The translations under genes were made by a program, and so were the position numbers. The notes below the pieces were generated by a model that was given only the letters and a program-made list of their open reading frames with translations, was not told where the DNA came from and did not search any database. Below, piece by piece: positions 29,607 through 41,942 of a stretch of DNA of 64,000 nucleotides. The stretch spans positions 41,574,796-41,638,795 of the forward strand of contig OX411551.1 of assembly GCA_948146395.1 (NCBI GenBank), given 5' to 3'. Each line of letters opens with the position of its first letter. The stretch's first letter is position 1. The DNA comes from Fragum whitleyi. Its lineage: Eukaryota > Mollusca > Bivalvia > Cardiida > Cardiidae.

Positions 29607-29882
29607 ACCCCGGGACGCACCAGGACACCCCAGGACTTAATGAGGCATCCCGGAACACATCATATAATGAGATATGTCATTACACTGATTAAACGGCTTG
29701 TCCCGAGGTTTATTAAACACGCACAAAAGGTAATTTTACATGAGTCCCGGGATGGTTTGAATTCTTATTTTTATTTTACCAAGTGTACATTTATATAATC
29801 AATTTCATACTGCCTAATGATTTTTAGTTAGCTTATTTTTTAGTTATGAAATGTCCCAGGGTGGCCCGTTGTGTCCCGGGGT
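29607..29882. mobile_element. Probable MITE with ACCCCGGGAC ends
   Basis: The left end ACCCCGGGACGCACCAGG is roughly mirrored by GTGTCCCGGGGT at the right. CCCGGGA-type motifs recur inside. The ORF across it is repeat-derived. Confidence 0.5.
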
Positions 29883-30892
29883 TATTATCAAGACCCAGAA
29901 TCGCCTCACCTTTTGGTCAATCCATTTAATAAACCCAGGGAAAAACACAGCGTAAAGAGGGTAAATGGACCTGTTACCTTAATTTTCATGCATTTGAGGA
30001 CCAGTATAACATGAAGAAGGCAACAACATTTCAGAGGCAACTTTTTTATGTGGTAAGTAGTCATTTATGTGATGGTGAGCGAGACATCAATTCAACATGT
30101 CTATATATCTTCTGAAGAGACAATCAAGCTCAGGAACCATAAGTTTGCGTACTTGAATAAAAGATAACTACATTTCCTACATCTTTGATTCATATGTCAA
30201 CCCTGTTATATGAAAGTATTGTGACTACAACTTATTCAATAAGTACACCTCTGCCCTTTTTAAGTCTTCTCATATTGGATATCATATGGAAAAAGGTGGT
30301 AAATAATCACAAAATACATCCTTTAAACTGTTGGATTTCCTTATATGAAAATCAACAAAGGAAAATAGCTCAGAAATTGAAAAATATGTAGAGTTACAAT
30401 TCTTATGCACTACACTCCATAATCATGAGAGATAAAGCTATGTAAAGTTACGATTCTTGTGCCTTTTACTCCGTAATCATGGAAAATATAGAAAAATAAC
30501 CGCTTAGTTACAAGTCAATTGGATATAGGTAGACAGAGATAAACTCTGGACAGATTAACAGACAACAGGCACTGGGATGCTGGGACATCATGGATGATCA
30601 CATAATAATATGTCCTGTCCTCTGACAGCCTTATAAAAAGGAAGTTGCTAGCCCCATTGTTTTATAATACAAGACATGGTGGCTTAACAGTCCTCAATGG
30701 ACAGACATTAGATTTCCAGGATTTTTTTTTTTCTTCAAAAAATCAGAAACCACCATGACATCAAAAAGCAGTCATACAAATTTAAACACACATAAAATAC
30801 TTTTCATTGGAAAGTTTCATGTTAATCTAAATTTTGATCTCCTTTTTTATGCGACACTTGATTAAATGAAAAATGTGTGCCTGATTTGGATC
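29883..30892. other. Intergenic, nothing recognised
   Basis: No feature beyond a short local duplication near 30376-30490 (AAAGTTACGATTCTTGTGC-like). Confidence 0.4.
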
Positions 30893-31028
30893 ATCAGCTG
30901 ATATTTGTCTTCCACAAATGGGTTGATAATCATATGCCTTTGTGGGATAGCAGCTGAAGGCAAGGAAAGGATGTTATGGAAGTAAGGGTAAGAGAAATAC
31001 AAGGAATCCATTGATAGATGCTCCAGCC
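30893..31028 (+). mobile_element. SINE body fragment
   Basis: 'TTGTCTTCCACAAATGGGTT', 'GTGGGATAGCAGCTGAAGG' and 'GATGCTCCAGCCGC' match the SINE at 24958-25236. The tRNA head and tail are lost and the copy is diverged. Confidence 0.7.
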
Positions 31029-31761
31029 GCACACATTCTTTCTGACATGTATTTGTTCTTACAAATTGGATTGGTAGTCATTAACTATGGGGGATACTGT
31101 ACAAAGCTTTATAAGAACCTCAGGGTTCTATAAGAATCATTGTATTTCCATTGAAAAGGGATGGGCTTTTATTGGAGTCTACCCTGTATACTTTTCTATT
31201 ACAACGGTGAAAAATTGCCAAAAATAAACATAATTTTCTCAAAATAGTAACATTTGATGGAGGGAAAGGCGCAAAAAACATCTGTTGAAATTTTAGTGAC
31301 ATTGATTTTGTGGACATGTGCTTTTGTTAGATAGGCTTCAGTATTTTGAAAAATCACATAAAAAAGGTTGAATAACAATTTCAACCTCAGATGAGAAGGA
31401 TGGGGGTTTATAAGAGCATGGGCTCTATTAGAATTTTTATGGTAAGAAGTTGAATTGTTAAATAGGATATCATGGTAGTTGCACTTGTGATCACTTGAGT
31501 TATTACAGGTCAAGGATAAAGCATAGAAAACAAGCTAAATGAGGTTATTATCAGTTCAAAGCAGAATCCTCTGAAACTTTTCAAAATGAAGGTTAAAATT
31601 CCAATTTATCATTTTAATAAAATTCAACATTTTTCTCTTTTTTTGCATCTTTTAGTGTTCATTTATTTGTCATTTACATGGGGTTTGGGCACTTGTATTT
31701 ATTGTGATGAATGTTGAGCCTATCTTTCTATATAGTACAACCATATATATAAATATATATA
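31029..31761. other. Intergenic, nothing recognised
   Basis: The minus ORFs at 31120-31513 show no recognisable protein features. Confidence 0.4.
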
Positions 31762-32020
31762 TGACCTGTCACACAAAAAGGGAACATCTGAGTTACGCGT
31801 AAAGTGTCGACCCTAGTCAGACCTCCCGTACTGAGCAGACTGATTAGGGTCAAAACTTATTGCACCATGCTTATTTTCTGAATCTAGAATATTGAATCTA
31901 CCTTCCAGTGAAGGAATATTAGAAATGAGACTTCTGGTTGACCTATGCTGAATCAAAACTCTTTTTCAATAATTCATTTTACAGAATTCCTGGATGGTCC
32001 CTTTTTGCGTGACAGGTCAC
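31762..32020 (-). mobile_element. MITE family B, copy with both ends
   Basis: Ends TGACCTGTCACACAAAAAGG and TTTGCGTGACAGGTCA. The interior has 'GTAAAGTGTCGACCCTAGTC' and 'TCTGAATCTAGAATATTG'. Opposite orientation to 52377-52637. Confidence 0.75.
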
Positions 32021-33260
32021 ATAATATAACCCTAGCTTCCATTCAACTTGGGTAAAGAACTTGTCATTTTACCTTTTTTTTTAGACTATGTACAATGTAG
32101 GGGGCCTACAAGACTTATTAAGTGCCATAAAGACATTTTTGATAAGTTTCAGGTGAAAAGTGCTTGAGTCACTTTAAACTTTAAAAACCAAGGATTGATA
32201 GCCTGCATAATTCACTTGAAAACATTTGAGCAAATTGTGCTTGAAACTGTTAAGATTCAATAAATTGCCAGTTTTGCTACAGTTTTTTAATATAAAATAT
32301 GATATATATCTATTAAAGATAATAAAAATGACAACAAACAATCAAAGCTGGCAAATGAATGGAAAAAATGATGATAGACTCAGAATAGACTTTCCAGTCT
32401 ATAACAATAACAACAGCAACAACAACAACATCAACACTCTCTTCATGCAGACGGCGTTGACAAATTAGAACTACTTGTACATAACATTCTAAATCAGTCA
32501 TCAACAGTCAATATGTAGTAGACATGTACTAAAAATAGGTATAGAATTTTAAGGGCCTTGCAGAAAATACAGTCAATTAACCAGTTCAGGTCCACTTTCC
32601 CTTTGAAAGCTCTGCTTGACTCAATTTTCTTGTATCATATTGTTCTTCAAAATAAGCCATAGTTAATTGCACTACAATAAGTGTGATATAAATAAATTGC
32701 CTTAAATTAAGTGACAAAATTTAACCAATTCTGGTCCAATTCAACCAGTTTAGAATTTCTTACCATTTCTTACCATCCTAGACCTCGGAGGTAGGCAGTA
32801 TCTGCCTTTCATGATGCATTTCGACATTGAAATAATAGATTTGAACCGTTGTTTACGCTGGGAACATAGCAAAGAACCAGGGGTGTATGGATTACCACTG
32901 CCAGGGAAAGATTCAAAATACTTTTTTATCTGTGAAATGCTATTCATTGATGATCTCTTGTGGTATTGAAATTTTTTTGTAAAGTTAGAATAATTTTAAT
33001 AATGATTTTTACTCGATTCCTCAGAACGATTGCATTTCAAAATGAATAATATCAATTTTGAGAATATGAATGATACTTGCACAAGGATTGAGTTTTGAAA
33101 CAAAATCATTTGAGAAATCTCTAGAGATACTTCTTCAATGAATTTTAGCCCATACCATGCTACAAATATCTCAAGTCTTCAAAAGTATTATTCCAAAGAT
33201 GATTTTTGAATATTTCTTTTCCATTTTGAGACAACCCCCAAACAGGTTGACCAGAACTTG
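32021..33260. other. Intergenic, (AAC)n run only
   Basis: An imperfect AAC/AAT run lies at 32403-32432. No gene or element is otherwise recognised. Confidence 0.4.
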
Positions 33261-33504
33261 TTAACCCTTATGCTGAGCCCGGAATATTCCTGCTTTGGCA
33301 GGAGTATAGACCAACATCAGCCTGCACATATGTGCCGTCTGATGTTAATCTACACCACCTGTTTCTCACTTTCAAACCAGAATTATCAATAGATTAGTTT
33401 TTCAAATTATAAAATTGACCTACAGTTGGTACTTTCAGTGCTTTTTGCCCTTTGATTTTGATGAAAATTTTTAGCCAAAATTTATTCAGCATGACAAGGG
33501 TAAA
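33261..33504 (+). mobile_element. piggyBac-like MITE, copy 2
   Basis: TTAACCCTTATGCTGAGCCC at the left and TTCAGCATGACAAGGG at the right, where the TTAA has decayed to TAAA. Same interior as 6639-6890. Confidence 0.75.
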
Positions 33505-34678
33505 GTAACTGTCATGTTAGCACACTTATGTTCAATTTTCTGAGTGCCTGCGAAAGATTGTTGGAACGAAACTAGCTGTTTTGTTTCCAGGTTTTTCTCG
33601 CGTGATCAGTTCGGTGACGCCATGCTAGATTGTTCGGTTTCGTCACGACATTTTTCAAAATTTGCAGCTTTCTTCCACCACCTGTGTATGTATGCAACAA
33701 AGACAAGGCTTTTTAATTCACCATTTAAGATTATTTGCCATTTCGGAGGCTTTAAATACGCTTCCATGACCTGTTTGCAGCAATGATTTGCACAAGTTGT
33801 CTCCCTTGTCACGCAAATTCTGTTTACTTTCACTTTTGCTTGAATGCATTGTAAGAACAATATTTCAGACTGTCATAGTAATTATTATCATTTTATTAAT
33901 CAATGCCTTTTATGGCCTATATTCACACTCAGAATTTTAGTTTTGACAATAATATGCAGCTTTTATAAAAGTGAAAGTAGAACATAAAGGTACACTCATG
34001 TCGGGTAATCCTGCGCGTCGTCTAAAGCTGCGCAGCTATATGACATCATGTAAACTAAGAAAATGGCTGCTGAACATAAAAGCAGAACAAGCTATTTTTC
34101 ATACTCAAAATTCGATCAATTCCACCATTTTAAACAACACAGTTCATGTGTATATTTTAAAGCAAAAAGATTCCCGCTTTGTCTCAAGTATTTTCCAGTT
34201 TAATATTAATAGATTACAGACATTAATTTTAGGTGCTTTCCTTGACTGCGCAGGTTTAGCCGACGAAAACTGTGTTGATAATACGGGACGGTGCCTCTGT
34301 TCATAACTGGATTGTGTAATTGTAGTGACATTTTTTTCTAGATAAAATGTCTTTTACATAGCCAAAATGGTAAACGAGTACAGCTGATATCTTTACACGA
34401 ATTTTGTACTTGACTTTCTTAAGTGCGCAGGGTTAGCCGACAGCACTGTACTTGCAAGTCATGTAGAATTTGTCTCAAAATACAGTGTAGACCCTGATCA
34501 GTTTGCACATTTATTAGCATAGGCACACTGCAACCTTTGATATGTGTAATTGATCATGGTATATACTTCCTGGAATATTTCTCTTCAAAGAATAGCTTAG
34601 TAAGAATTTCCTTTGTGTATTTACAGCTTTTACCACACACTTCATAATGGTATTAAACTTCACGCAAGAAATTAAAGG
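33505..34678. other. Intergenic, nothing firmly recognised
   Basis: Short ORFs on both strands (33544-33860, 33971-34306) have no recognisable domains. It may be the 5' part of the degraded retroelement that follows, but I find no LTR pair. Confidence 0.35.
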
Positions 34679-35480
34679 TTGTTCTTAATTTGGAGGCATG
34701 ACAGTAAAAGACTGCGAACAATTGAAGAAGAAGCTTATATAAATAGAAGAACTATGATGTCTGACACAGAGAAAATGCAGGTTAATGCAGATCAAAATAG
34801 TATTCAGGACTCTGTGTCTAAGTTAAGAAGTTCAAAATTGACTTTGGCTTATGTGGAGAGAGAGATGGAATTGAAACAAAATAAGGCACTTTTGGAAGAA
34901 AATGAGACTATAATGAAGGCCAAATTAAGGAGGCAAAAAGTTGAGATAGAAAGCAAACTTGAACTTTCAAACAAACAGAAGGAATTGGAAACTGTCAGAA
35001 TTGGAACTTAGTTTTGAGAATGATTTGTTAAATAGTTTTCCTCAAGCACCAGAGCCTGATAAATTTGAATCGAAATATTTCGCGACACCATACCATGAAA
35101 GACCACAACCGGTGCTACAACTAGACTTCAATTTTGACAATGAACCTCCAATGAAGTCTGAACCTCAAATTTGGTAGGAACCTCAAGCTCAGTCTGAACC
35201 TCAAGTTCAGTCGGAACCTCAAGTTTGACAAACCAGGCTTAACCGTCTAGTGAGTCCCTTTATTCCGGGTGATAATTATCATCAGTTATCAAATTTCTTG
35301 ATTAAGAAAGACTTATCCCTTCAAAGACTAATGAATTTTGATGATCGGCCTGAGACATTTCCATTGTGGAAAAGCATGTTTAAGTCAATAACCAATGAGA
35401 TTCAAGTGTCCCCAAATGAGGAGTTTGATTTGTTGATAAGATATCTAGGTCAAGAGTCTAGACAATATGGGTCAAGTGGG
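34679..35480 (+). pseudogene. Decayed BEL/Pao-like gag remnant
   Basis: An N-terminal charged coiled-coil stretch (around YVEREMELKQNKALLEEN) is followed in another frame by a conserved gag-type block (RLMNFDDRPETFPLWKS, FDLLIRYLGQES) typical of BEL/Pao retrotransposons. It is broken by a frameshift near 35000 and in-frame stops at 35175 and about 35227. It lacks protease, RT and LTRs and stops where the hairpin at 35489 begins. Family assignment is from motif recall. Confidence 0.6.
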
Positions 35481-35488
35481 GTCAAAAA

Positions 35489-35566
35489 TCGATGGCTCAG
35501 CGCGAAACGGTTGTAACTCCCTATATATTTATAGGGAGTTACAACTGTTTCGCACTGAGCCATCGA
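35489..35566. mobile_element. Hairpin element family E, copy 2
   Basis: Arms TCGATGGCTCAGCGCGAAAC... and the complement ending ...CTGAGCCATCGA, with the TATAAATATATAG turn in the middle. Almost identical to 7654-7737. Confidence 0.75.
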
Positions 35567-36499
35567 AATGAGGTCAAGGGGTCAAATTTATTGAAATCTT
35601 TGTGTGCACTCTTTGATTAAAAATTATGTATCTTGGTCAGAATGTGTGTCTTGAAATCTTACACAAGTGTGATAGAGATTCAAAATCTTTTTACAGTACT
35701 TTAGAGGCAACATATTTGTCTGAAATGTTAACCTCTTGATATCTGACTTTTGTAAATCCATGTATAACGTGAGCGCTTAAGGGCCAATGGTCCTCTTGTT
35801 TATTCAAGGAGTTTGTAGGATGTTTGCAGAAAATGGATTTCCTGCGCAGGCACATGTTAAATAGAGCCTAAAACTCCTTGCAAACAGATTAGTTTGTGGC
35901 AAATTTGCAGCATACTTTGTATTTCTGTAAGGGTTGTTCATTTATGTGTTAGGATTATGATAGATGTCAATCAATGTAACAATTTTACACTGTTTTTGAT
36001 TCTTAATTCATCCATGCACAGTGTGCTTATGGTGAGCTTTTGTGATACCTTGTCCTTTGTCTATGGTACAGTGTCAAGTATGCCATCAACAATTCCTTCT
36101 AACCTGACTATGAGTTTCAAGTTGTAAAGACTTTCTTCAATTTATCTATGGCAAATATGGGATCCAATACATTAGGGTTACAAGGATATTCTTAAAGATT
36201 TGATCATGTACAAATCTATCTTCTACAACATAGGACCAATTTTAAGATACTGTTATAATTTGATATACTTTGGTAGACATGAACATGGCAATGGGAATCA
36301 TTGCAAACTTTTCTTGCAAACAGATAAGTTTATGGGTTTTTTTGCTGAAAATTCTGGATTTCTGTAAGGGTATCTTTTAACATTATATAAACCCCCCCAC
36401 CACCACCACCACTACCACCAAAAAAACACAACAATAAATAAATAAATAAATAAATAAAAATAATGATAAACCTGTTAGGCAAAATAAGGCAATCCGCAA
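35567..36499. other. Intergenic repeat-like sequence
   Basis: 'AATGAGGTCAAGGGGTCAAA' to 'GGGCCAATGGTCCTCTTG' (35570-35800) looks like the end of a dispersed repeat interrupted by the hairpin. CCACCA and AATA microsatellites lie at 36391-36458. Confidence 0.4.
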
Positions 36500-36968
36500 G
36501 GTGCAAAAAGTATCAACCCTTAGGGTAAAACCAAAATTGCTCTGACAGGGATCTTTTTTTGTTTTCTGTATAGTTTCTGAATCTAGAATTATTAAACTAC
36601 CTTACTTGGAAATTATGCTGCTGTCATAGCGCAGTTGGTAGCACATCAAACTTAATCTAGAGGTGCTGAAAGGTCCTGAGTTTGATCCCCGACAGGGGCA
36701 CTCGTTCTTTCAGACTATTTGTCTCCAGCCTATGGGTCGATAATCATAGACCTATGTGGGATAGCAGCTGGAGGCTAGGAAGAATGAAATGATAGTACTG
36801 GTGTGAGAAATACCAGGAATCCATTGTTAGGTGCTCCAGCCAATGGAATATAACTGACAAAATGTTGAAACGGTGTAAAACCCCATTGAAAAAGAAAAAA
36901 TGGGAAATTATCCCTGCTGAATCAAATATGTTTTTTCAAAAATTAGTCTCTTTTTGTGTGAGACATCA
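36500..36968 (-). mobile_element. MITE family B copy split by a SINE
   Basis: 'TTCTGAATCTAGAATTATTA' on the left of the SINE and 'TCTCTTTTTGTGTGAGACA' on its right belong to one family B element (compare 31762-32020). Confidence 0.55.
36617..36893 (+). mobile_element. tRNA-derived SINE nested in MITE B
   Basis: Head GCTGTCATAGCGCAGTTGG, B box-like GAGTTTGATCCC, body 'CCTATGGGTCGATAATCAT', end 'GGTGTAAAACCCCATTG'. Older than the copy at 24958, judged by substitutions. Confidence 0.8.
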
Positions 36969-37647
36969 AACATGAATTTTGATAGTGCAAACATATAGCA
37001 TACAGATTAGTCAGATTAGCAAGGAAAACCTAATTGTCAGCTTATTACATTAACCTGCTTAAATTATGATTATGTAATAAGTCTACTTCCTTCACTTACA
37101 AGAAAAAAATCAACACAGTACTCTTTACAACAGAAATGGTAGAAGTCTGTATCACTTCTTACCTGCCAAATATTGTTCTTCAAATATATCATTTACATTC
37201 ATTTTCACACTTGATCAGCTAATAATTTAAATTCAATTATTTCCATCAAGATTCATGCACTTAGATTAGCTGTTTCATTTGAGATTATATATCAATGAAA
37301 TCAATTTTGAGTATGTTACTTTGCACACCCAAAAGTCCTAAAGATATAAATATGTCTCTTTAAGGAAATATCTTACACTGTAAGCTGTAAATGTAATTAT
37401 AAGAGATAAAGAGAGGGTTTTTTAATATGGAAGTTTGAAACGGAAACAAATCATGTACAAATCTGCTTCACATATGCATACAGTGATAAGGTTTTTAGAT
37501 TCATACCTCAATGAATTAAAAGAAAACTCCTATCATCTCTTACTAAAAACATTAAATAATAGAAATCAAAGCAAGAAAAAGCAAGATATTTTGATCAATT
37601 TCACATACCCATAGGGCAGACATTACAAGGGTCTCTAGCTTTGAAAT
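36969..37647. other. Intergenic, nothing recognised
   Basis: AT-rich, with no supported feature. Confidence 0.4.
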
Positions 37648-37884
37648 TTAACTCTTGTCATGCTGAATAAAAAACCTAGCAAAATAATATATAAATCAAA
37701 ATGCTGAAAGCTCTGTATTTCCTACTTGTGAGTCAGAAATTGATTTTGAAAATACATTTTCTGAAACTTTTCTGGCTTAAAAAGGAAAAAACAGGTGGTA
37801 TAGACGAAGATCAGACTGCACATATGTTTGTCTATAGCTCCTGCCAAGGCAGAAATATTCCGGCTTCAGCATGACAAGGGTTAA
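37648..37884 (-). mobile_element. piggyBac-like MITE, copy 3 (inverted)
   Basis: TTAA on both sides and ends CTCTTGTCATGCTGAATAA and TTCAGCATGACAAGGG. The interior is the reverse complement of copies 1 and 2. Confidence 0.75.
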
Positions 37885-38704
37885 AAAAAGGTGTTTAAAG
37901 CCACTTATATCAATTTAGATCATATCATGGGGCTGTTCACTGCTTCCTGGGTATCACATTATACTAGATTGGGTTCCTAATTTTTTTCCCAAGGATGTAC
38001 ATCAATATGTCCAGTAGTGCAGAAGGAATTCCAACCAAAACCTTTAATTTTGATTGGATAGTCAAGTCCTCCATCTTAATCCCACAAATCAGCAGAAAAA
38101 AAGTTCCTACTGCTCATCATCCTGTTGATTATCAAATGGCAAAAGACACCTTATGTCAGAATGAATGGTCATATTTATGATCAAACCCATGACCATTTGA
38201 TATGCAGTCCAGCCAACTGATTTCTCCTCAGTACTGGGCATCTCAAGTATTTTTAAGAGAGAAGATGTAATTAGTGCATTTGTGACAACTATTTAGCTTT
38301 AGAAGTTGTTGAAAATGTCACACATGAAGCATGGATTTGTACATGGGTGTTGAAATTTTCTCACTTGTCCTTGGACAAGTTGGTAGCTGAATTTCACTCA
38401 TCCACCTTGAAAATTGCTTGTTAAAGTTTTATCTATTCTTTCTTTGAACTAAGGATACTTTATATGGGTTGAAAATATTACCATCTTATACCCCTGTCAA
38501 AGAAGGATAGTATTATGGGATCACCCGTGGTGTACGGCCATCCTGGGGCGTGCACTGCTCTGTCCAGAGCGTAACTCTATAACCTTATGTCCGATTTCTT
38601 AAAACTTGGAAGTGATGTTCTCAGTGCAAGAACAAGAACCATTACTCTATCTGGCCTATTTTTGAGTCATTGCAAATCTGATACAACTCATCAAAAGGAT
38701 TTTT
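37885..38704. other. Intergenic, repeat fragments
   Basis: ACTTGTCC-type fragment at 38366-38430. At 38500-38700 is degraded text resembling the 156-bp repeats ('TAACCTTATGTCCGATTTC'). Confidence 0.4.
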
Positions 38705-38812
38705 GAATTGCGACCTGTGCTTGACCTATGCTGGACCCAGTCTCTTTTCAAATATTTATTTGACAGAGTTCCCAGATGGTCCCTTTTTGAATGACGGGTC
38801 ACATGTTTAATT
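38705..38812 (-). mobile_element. MITE family B, right half
   Basis: 'GACAGAGTTCCCAGATGGTC' and the end 'GAATGACGGGTCACA'. Confidence 0.6.
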
Positions 38813-39261
38813 CCCAGGCTAAAAAACTAAGTATTTTTTAGGATGAAACTTCTGATAAACATGTACATGTAGGTTGAAAAAGCTATTTTTGACTCAAGTA
38901 TAAAACTTCATATTGTTTCTTATAGGCTTATATAATTAAATGTGTGACCTGTCAGACGAAGCGATATTCCAGATAGTGATTAAATTGTCAACACAAATCT
39001 AGCTGTGGACTTTCTGTGGAGAGGGGGGGGAGATCACCTTTGGCTTCCACTGCTTAGTCCGCAGCATATTTCTGACACCGTATGTCGGATTGACTTGAAA
39101 CTTTAAAGTTATGTTCCTTTTATGATATTGGATAGCAGAGCACAAGAACAACAACTCTACCTAGCTTAATGTTTTTTAGGTATTTCCCTTTGATGTTTTT
39201 CAAACTTCGACATCCAGCTGTGTAATTGGCTTATCTTGTGACAATTTGCCACCTTATTAGT
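38813..39261. other. Intergenic, degraded repeat text
   Basis: 'GTCTGACACCGTATGTCGG'-like text near 39070-39095 resembles bivalve filler repeats. No gene is seen. Confidence 0.35.
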
Positions 39262-40590
39262 ACCCCACCGGTTACCGGTTTGGGGACTATCGGTTTGCTC
39301 GATTCCGTCTGTCCGTCCATCCGTCTGTCTGTCCGTCACACTTTTGTCCGGGCTATATCCTCTAAACCATATGTGCTAGCAACTTCAAACTTGGTACACT
39401 TATAGATCTCATTGAGGAGAAGTGTCATGTTCAAGAACCTTTACTCTGCCATGCCCACTTTTTGAGTTATTGCCCTTTGTTGTTTTTACCCTTACATTCT
39501 TGTCCGGAACATATCTCTTAAAGTATGTGTGCTAGCAACTTCAAACTTTGTACACTTATAGATCTCATTGAGGAGAAGTGTCATGATTAAGATCCATAAC
39601 TCTGCCACATCCACTTTTTGAGTTATTTCCCTTTGTTGTTTTTAGCCTTACATTCTTGCCCGGATCATATCTCCTAAACTATAAGTGCTAGCAACTTCAA
39701 GCTTGGTACACTTATAGATCTTATTGAGGACAAGTGTCATGTTCAAGAACTGTTATTCTGCCATGCCAACTTTTTGAGTTATTGCCCTTTGTTGTTTTTA
39801 CCCTTACATTTTTGTCTGGATCATATCTCCTAAATCATAAGTGCTAGCAACTTCAAACTTTTTACACTGATAGATCTTATCAAGGACCAGTGTCATGTAC
39901 AAGAATTGTTACTCTGCCATGTCCACTTTTTGAGTTATTGCCCTTTGTTGTTTTTAGTCTTACATTCTTGTCCGGATCATATCTCCTAAATTATAAGTGC
40001 TAGCACCTTTAGACTTTGTACACGTATAGATCTCATTGAGGACAAGTGTCATGTAAAAGAACTGTTACTCTGCCACACCCACTTTTTGAGTTATTGCCCT
40101 TTGTTGTTTTTACCTTTACATTTTTGTCCGGACCATATCTTCTAAACCATAAGTGCTAGAAACTTCAAACTTGCTACACTTCTAGATATCATTGAGGACA
40201 AGTGTCATGTACAAGAAGTGTCACTCTGCCATGTCCACTTTTTAAGGTTATTGCCCTTTGTTGTTTCTATCCTGACATTTTTGTCCCGTACTTATCTCCT
40301 AAACTATAAGCCCCAGCAACTTCAAAGTTTGTACACTGGTAGATCTCATTGAGAAGAAGTGTAATGCACAAGAACTGTTACTCTGCCACATCCACTTTTT
40401 TAGTTATTGTCCGTTGTTGTTTTTTATCCTGACATTTTTGTCCGGACCATATCTCCTGAGCCATCAGTGCTAGCAACTTCAAACTTGGTACACTTATTGA
40501 TCTCATTGAGGACAAGTGGCAAGTAGGAGATATATCATAAGAAAAGATTTTTTGTTATCCGGTGGGGGACTCCTGTATTGCATCGCAATA
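39262..40590 (+). repeat. Tandem array of eight units of about 156 bp
   Basis: The marker GTGCTAGCAACTTCAAACTT recurs at about 39373, 39529, 39685, 39841, 39998, 40153, 40311 (diverged) and 40467. Each unit also has 'TTGCCCTTTGTTGTTTTTA' and 'CTTATAGATCTCATTGAGGA'. The block is bounded by CCCCACCGGTTA and its complement TTATCCGGTGGGG, and starts with a GTCCGTCC-like tract, so the whole array may be one element. Confidence 0.85.
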
Positions 40591-41670
40591 CGACATGCAC
40601 TTGTTTAATCTTGTATGGTCAATTTACCTTTCAGCAAATGCCCCTTAAAAGAAAGGATGTAATATTGGATGGGTTATGGTGCCAATATCCAACTGGCGGG
40701 TGGATCTTTCTGTGTCAGAAGCATAACTTTGTCCCCTTATGTCTGATTGACTTGAACCTAGGCAATTCATTCCTTTCATGATTAAAGGCCGATTTACACA
40801 TTCACAATTTTTGGCTACCGTGCCCCTATGATTCGCAACAATTTGTAAAATTGTCATTTACCATGGTGATTTGTAGTACGACTGGTGACACTCATGTTTT
40901 GTGATAATTCAGGAAATTCTATGTTGGTGCTACAGAAGTTTTAAACTGTTTAAAACATTCGTGGCGAATTGTGGTGGTTGGCATGGCCTAATTTATAGCA
41001 CAACCGTAGTGAAATTGTGCTGATTCGTACTGACACTGAAGCTTTATTCGCGACAATTCATGAGAGATCGTAGCCAGTCGTGGAATCCCACATTATGAAT
41101 TCTCACGATTCACCATGAAATGAGTACAGTTGTCGTACAAATCATCCAAGGTTTCGCTGCGGAGCTTCATGATTGGCCATGACCAATGCCGCTTAGAATC
41201 AGACTTGTACCGTATTGAACCTTACAAGCACTGTGAGCATTCGTTGTGCCACTGCAGTCAATCCTCATTGACTGTAGCGTTGCCGTCAAGAATCGTCATT
41301 CATTCGTATAAATACCTTACAGACATTATACTTATATTGTGTACATTCTTACTGGAAACATAGTGATACTGAATATTTCTACTTCTTGCCATGATTCAAC
41401 CCGATCCATTCCAATTTTTCTGACCATGAGAAATCTTGGTGAATCGTGGTGAATAAGAGAGGAAATAGAGAAGGTGTAAAGAAGTCTTAAAAATTGCAGT
41501 CGGCAAGAAAAGTAACTCTAACTTGCTTAATTTTTGAGTTATGTCCCTTTGTTGTTTTTAATACTTGGGCATCCAGCACAGCAACAGGCCTATCTCGTGA
41601 CAATTTGTCACCATGTTGACATATCAAATCCGGCTAACCTCTAATGAAATCAAAGATTTTTCAAATACAG
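40591..41670. other. Intergenic, degraded repeat
   Basis: From about 40790 to 41470 there is text rich in ATTCGT/ACGATT motifs (for example 'GAATCGTGGTGAATAAGAG'), probably an old repeat. No gene is seen. Confidence 0.35.
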
Positions 41671-41942
41671 ATTAAGCCGCCTTTATAATGCAGTCGGTAG
41701 AGCTTTGGACTGTCAATCTAGAGATTTTGAGTTTGATTCCTGATGGGGGCTTTCATTCTTTCTGACTATTTGTCTTCCAACAATGGGCGATAACAGTAGA
41801 CATATGTGGGATAGCAGCTTGAGACTTGGAAAGGATGTGATGGAGGAACTGGTGTGAGAAATACCAGGGATCAATTATTAGGTACTCCACCAGGCTATTG
41901 CTGAAAGATTGTCAGAAGGGATGTACAACCTCATTCAAACAC
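41671..41942 (+). mobile_element. tRNA-derived SINE, diverged
   Basis: Head 'GCCGCCTTTATAATGCAGTC', B box-like GAGTTTGATTCC, body 'GTGGGATAGCAGCTTGAGAC', tail CCTCATTCAAAC. Confidence 0.75.

Noticed and set aside
33544..34306. Several 80-111-codon ORFs before the gag remnant
   Set aside because: No family resemblance, and overlapping ORFs on both strands. Not enough to call a gene or an LTR.
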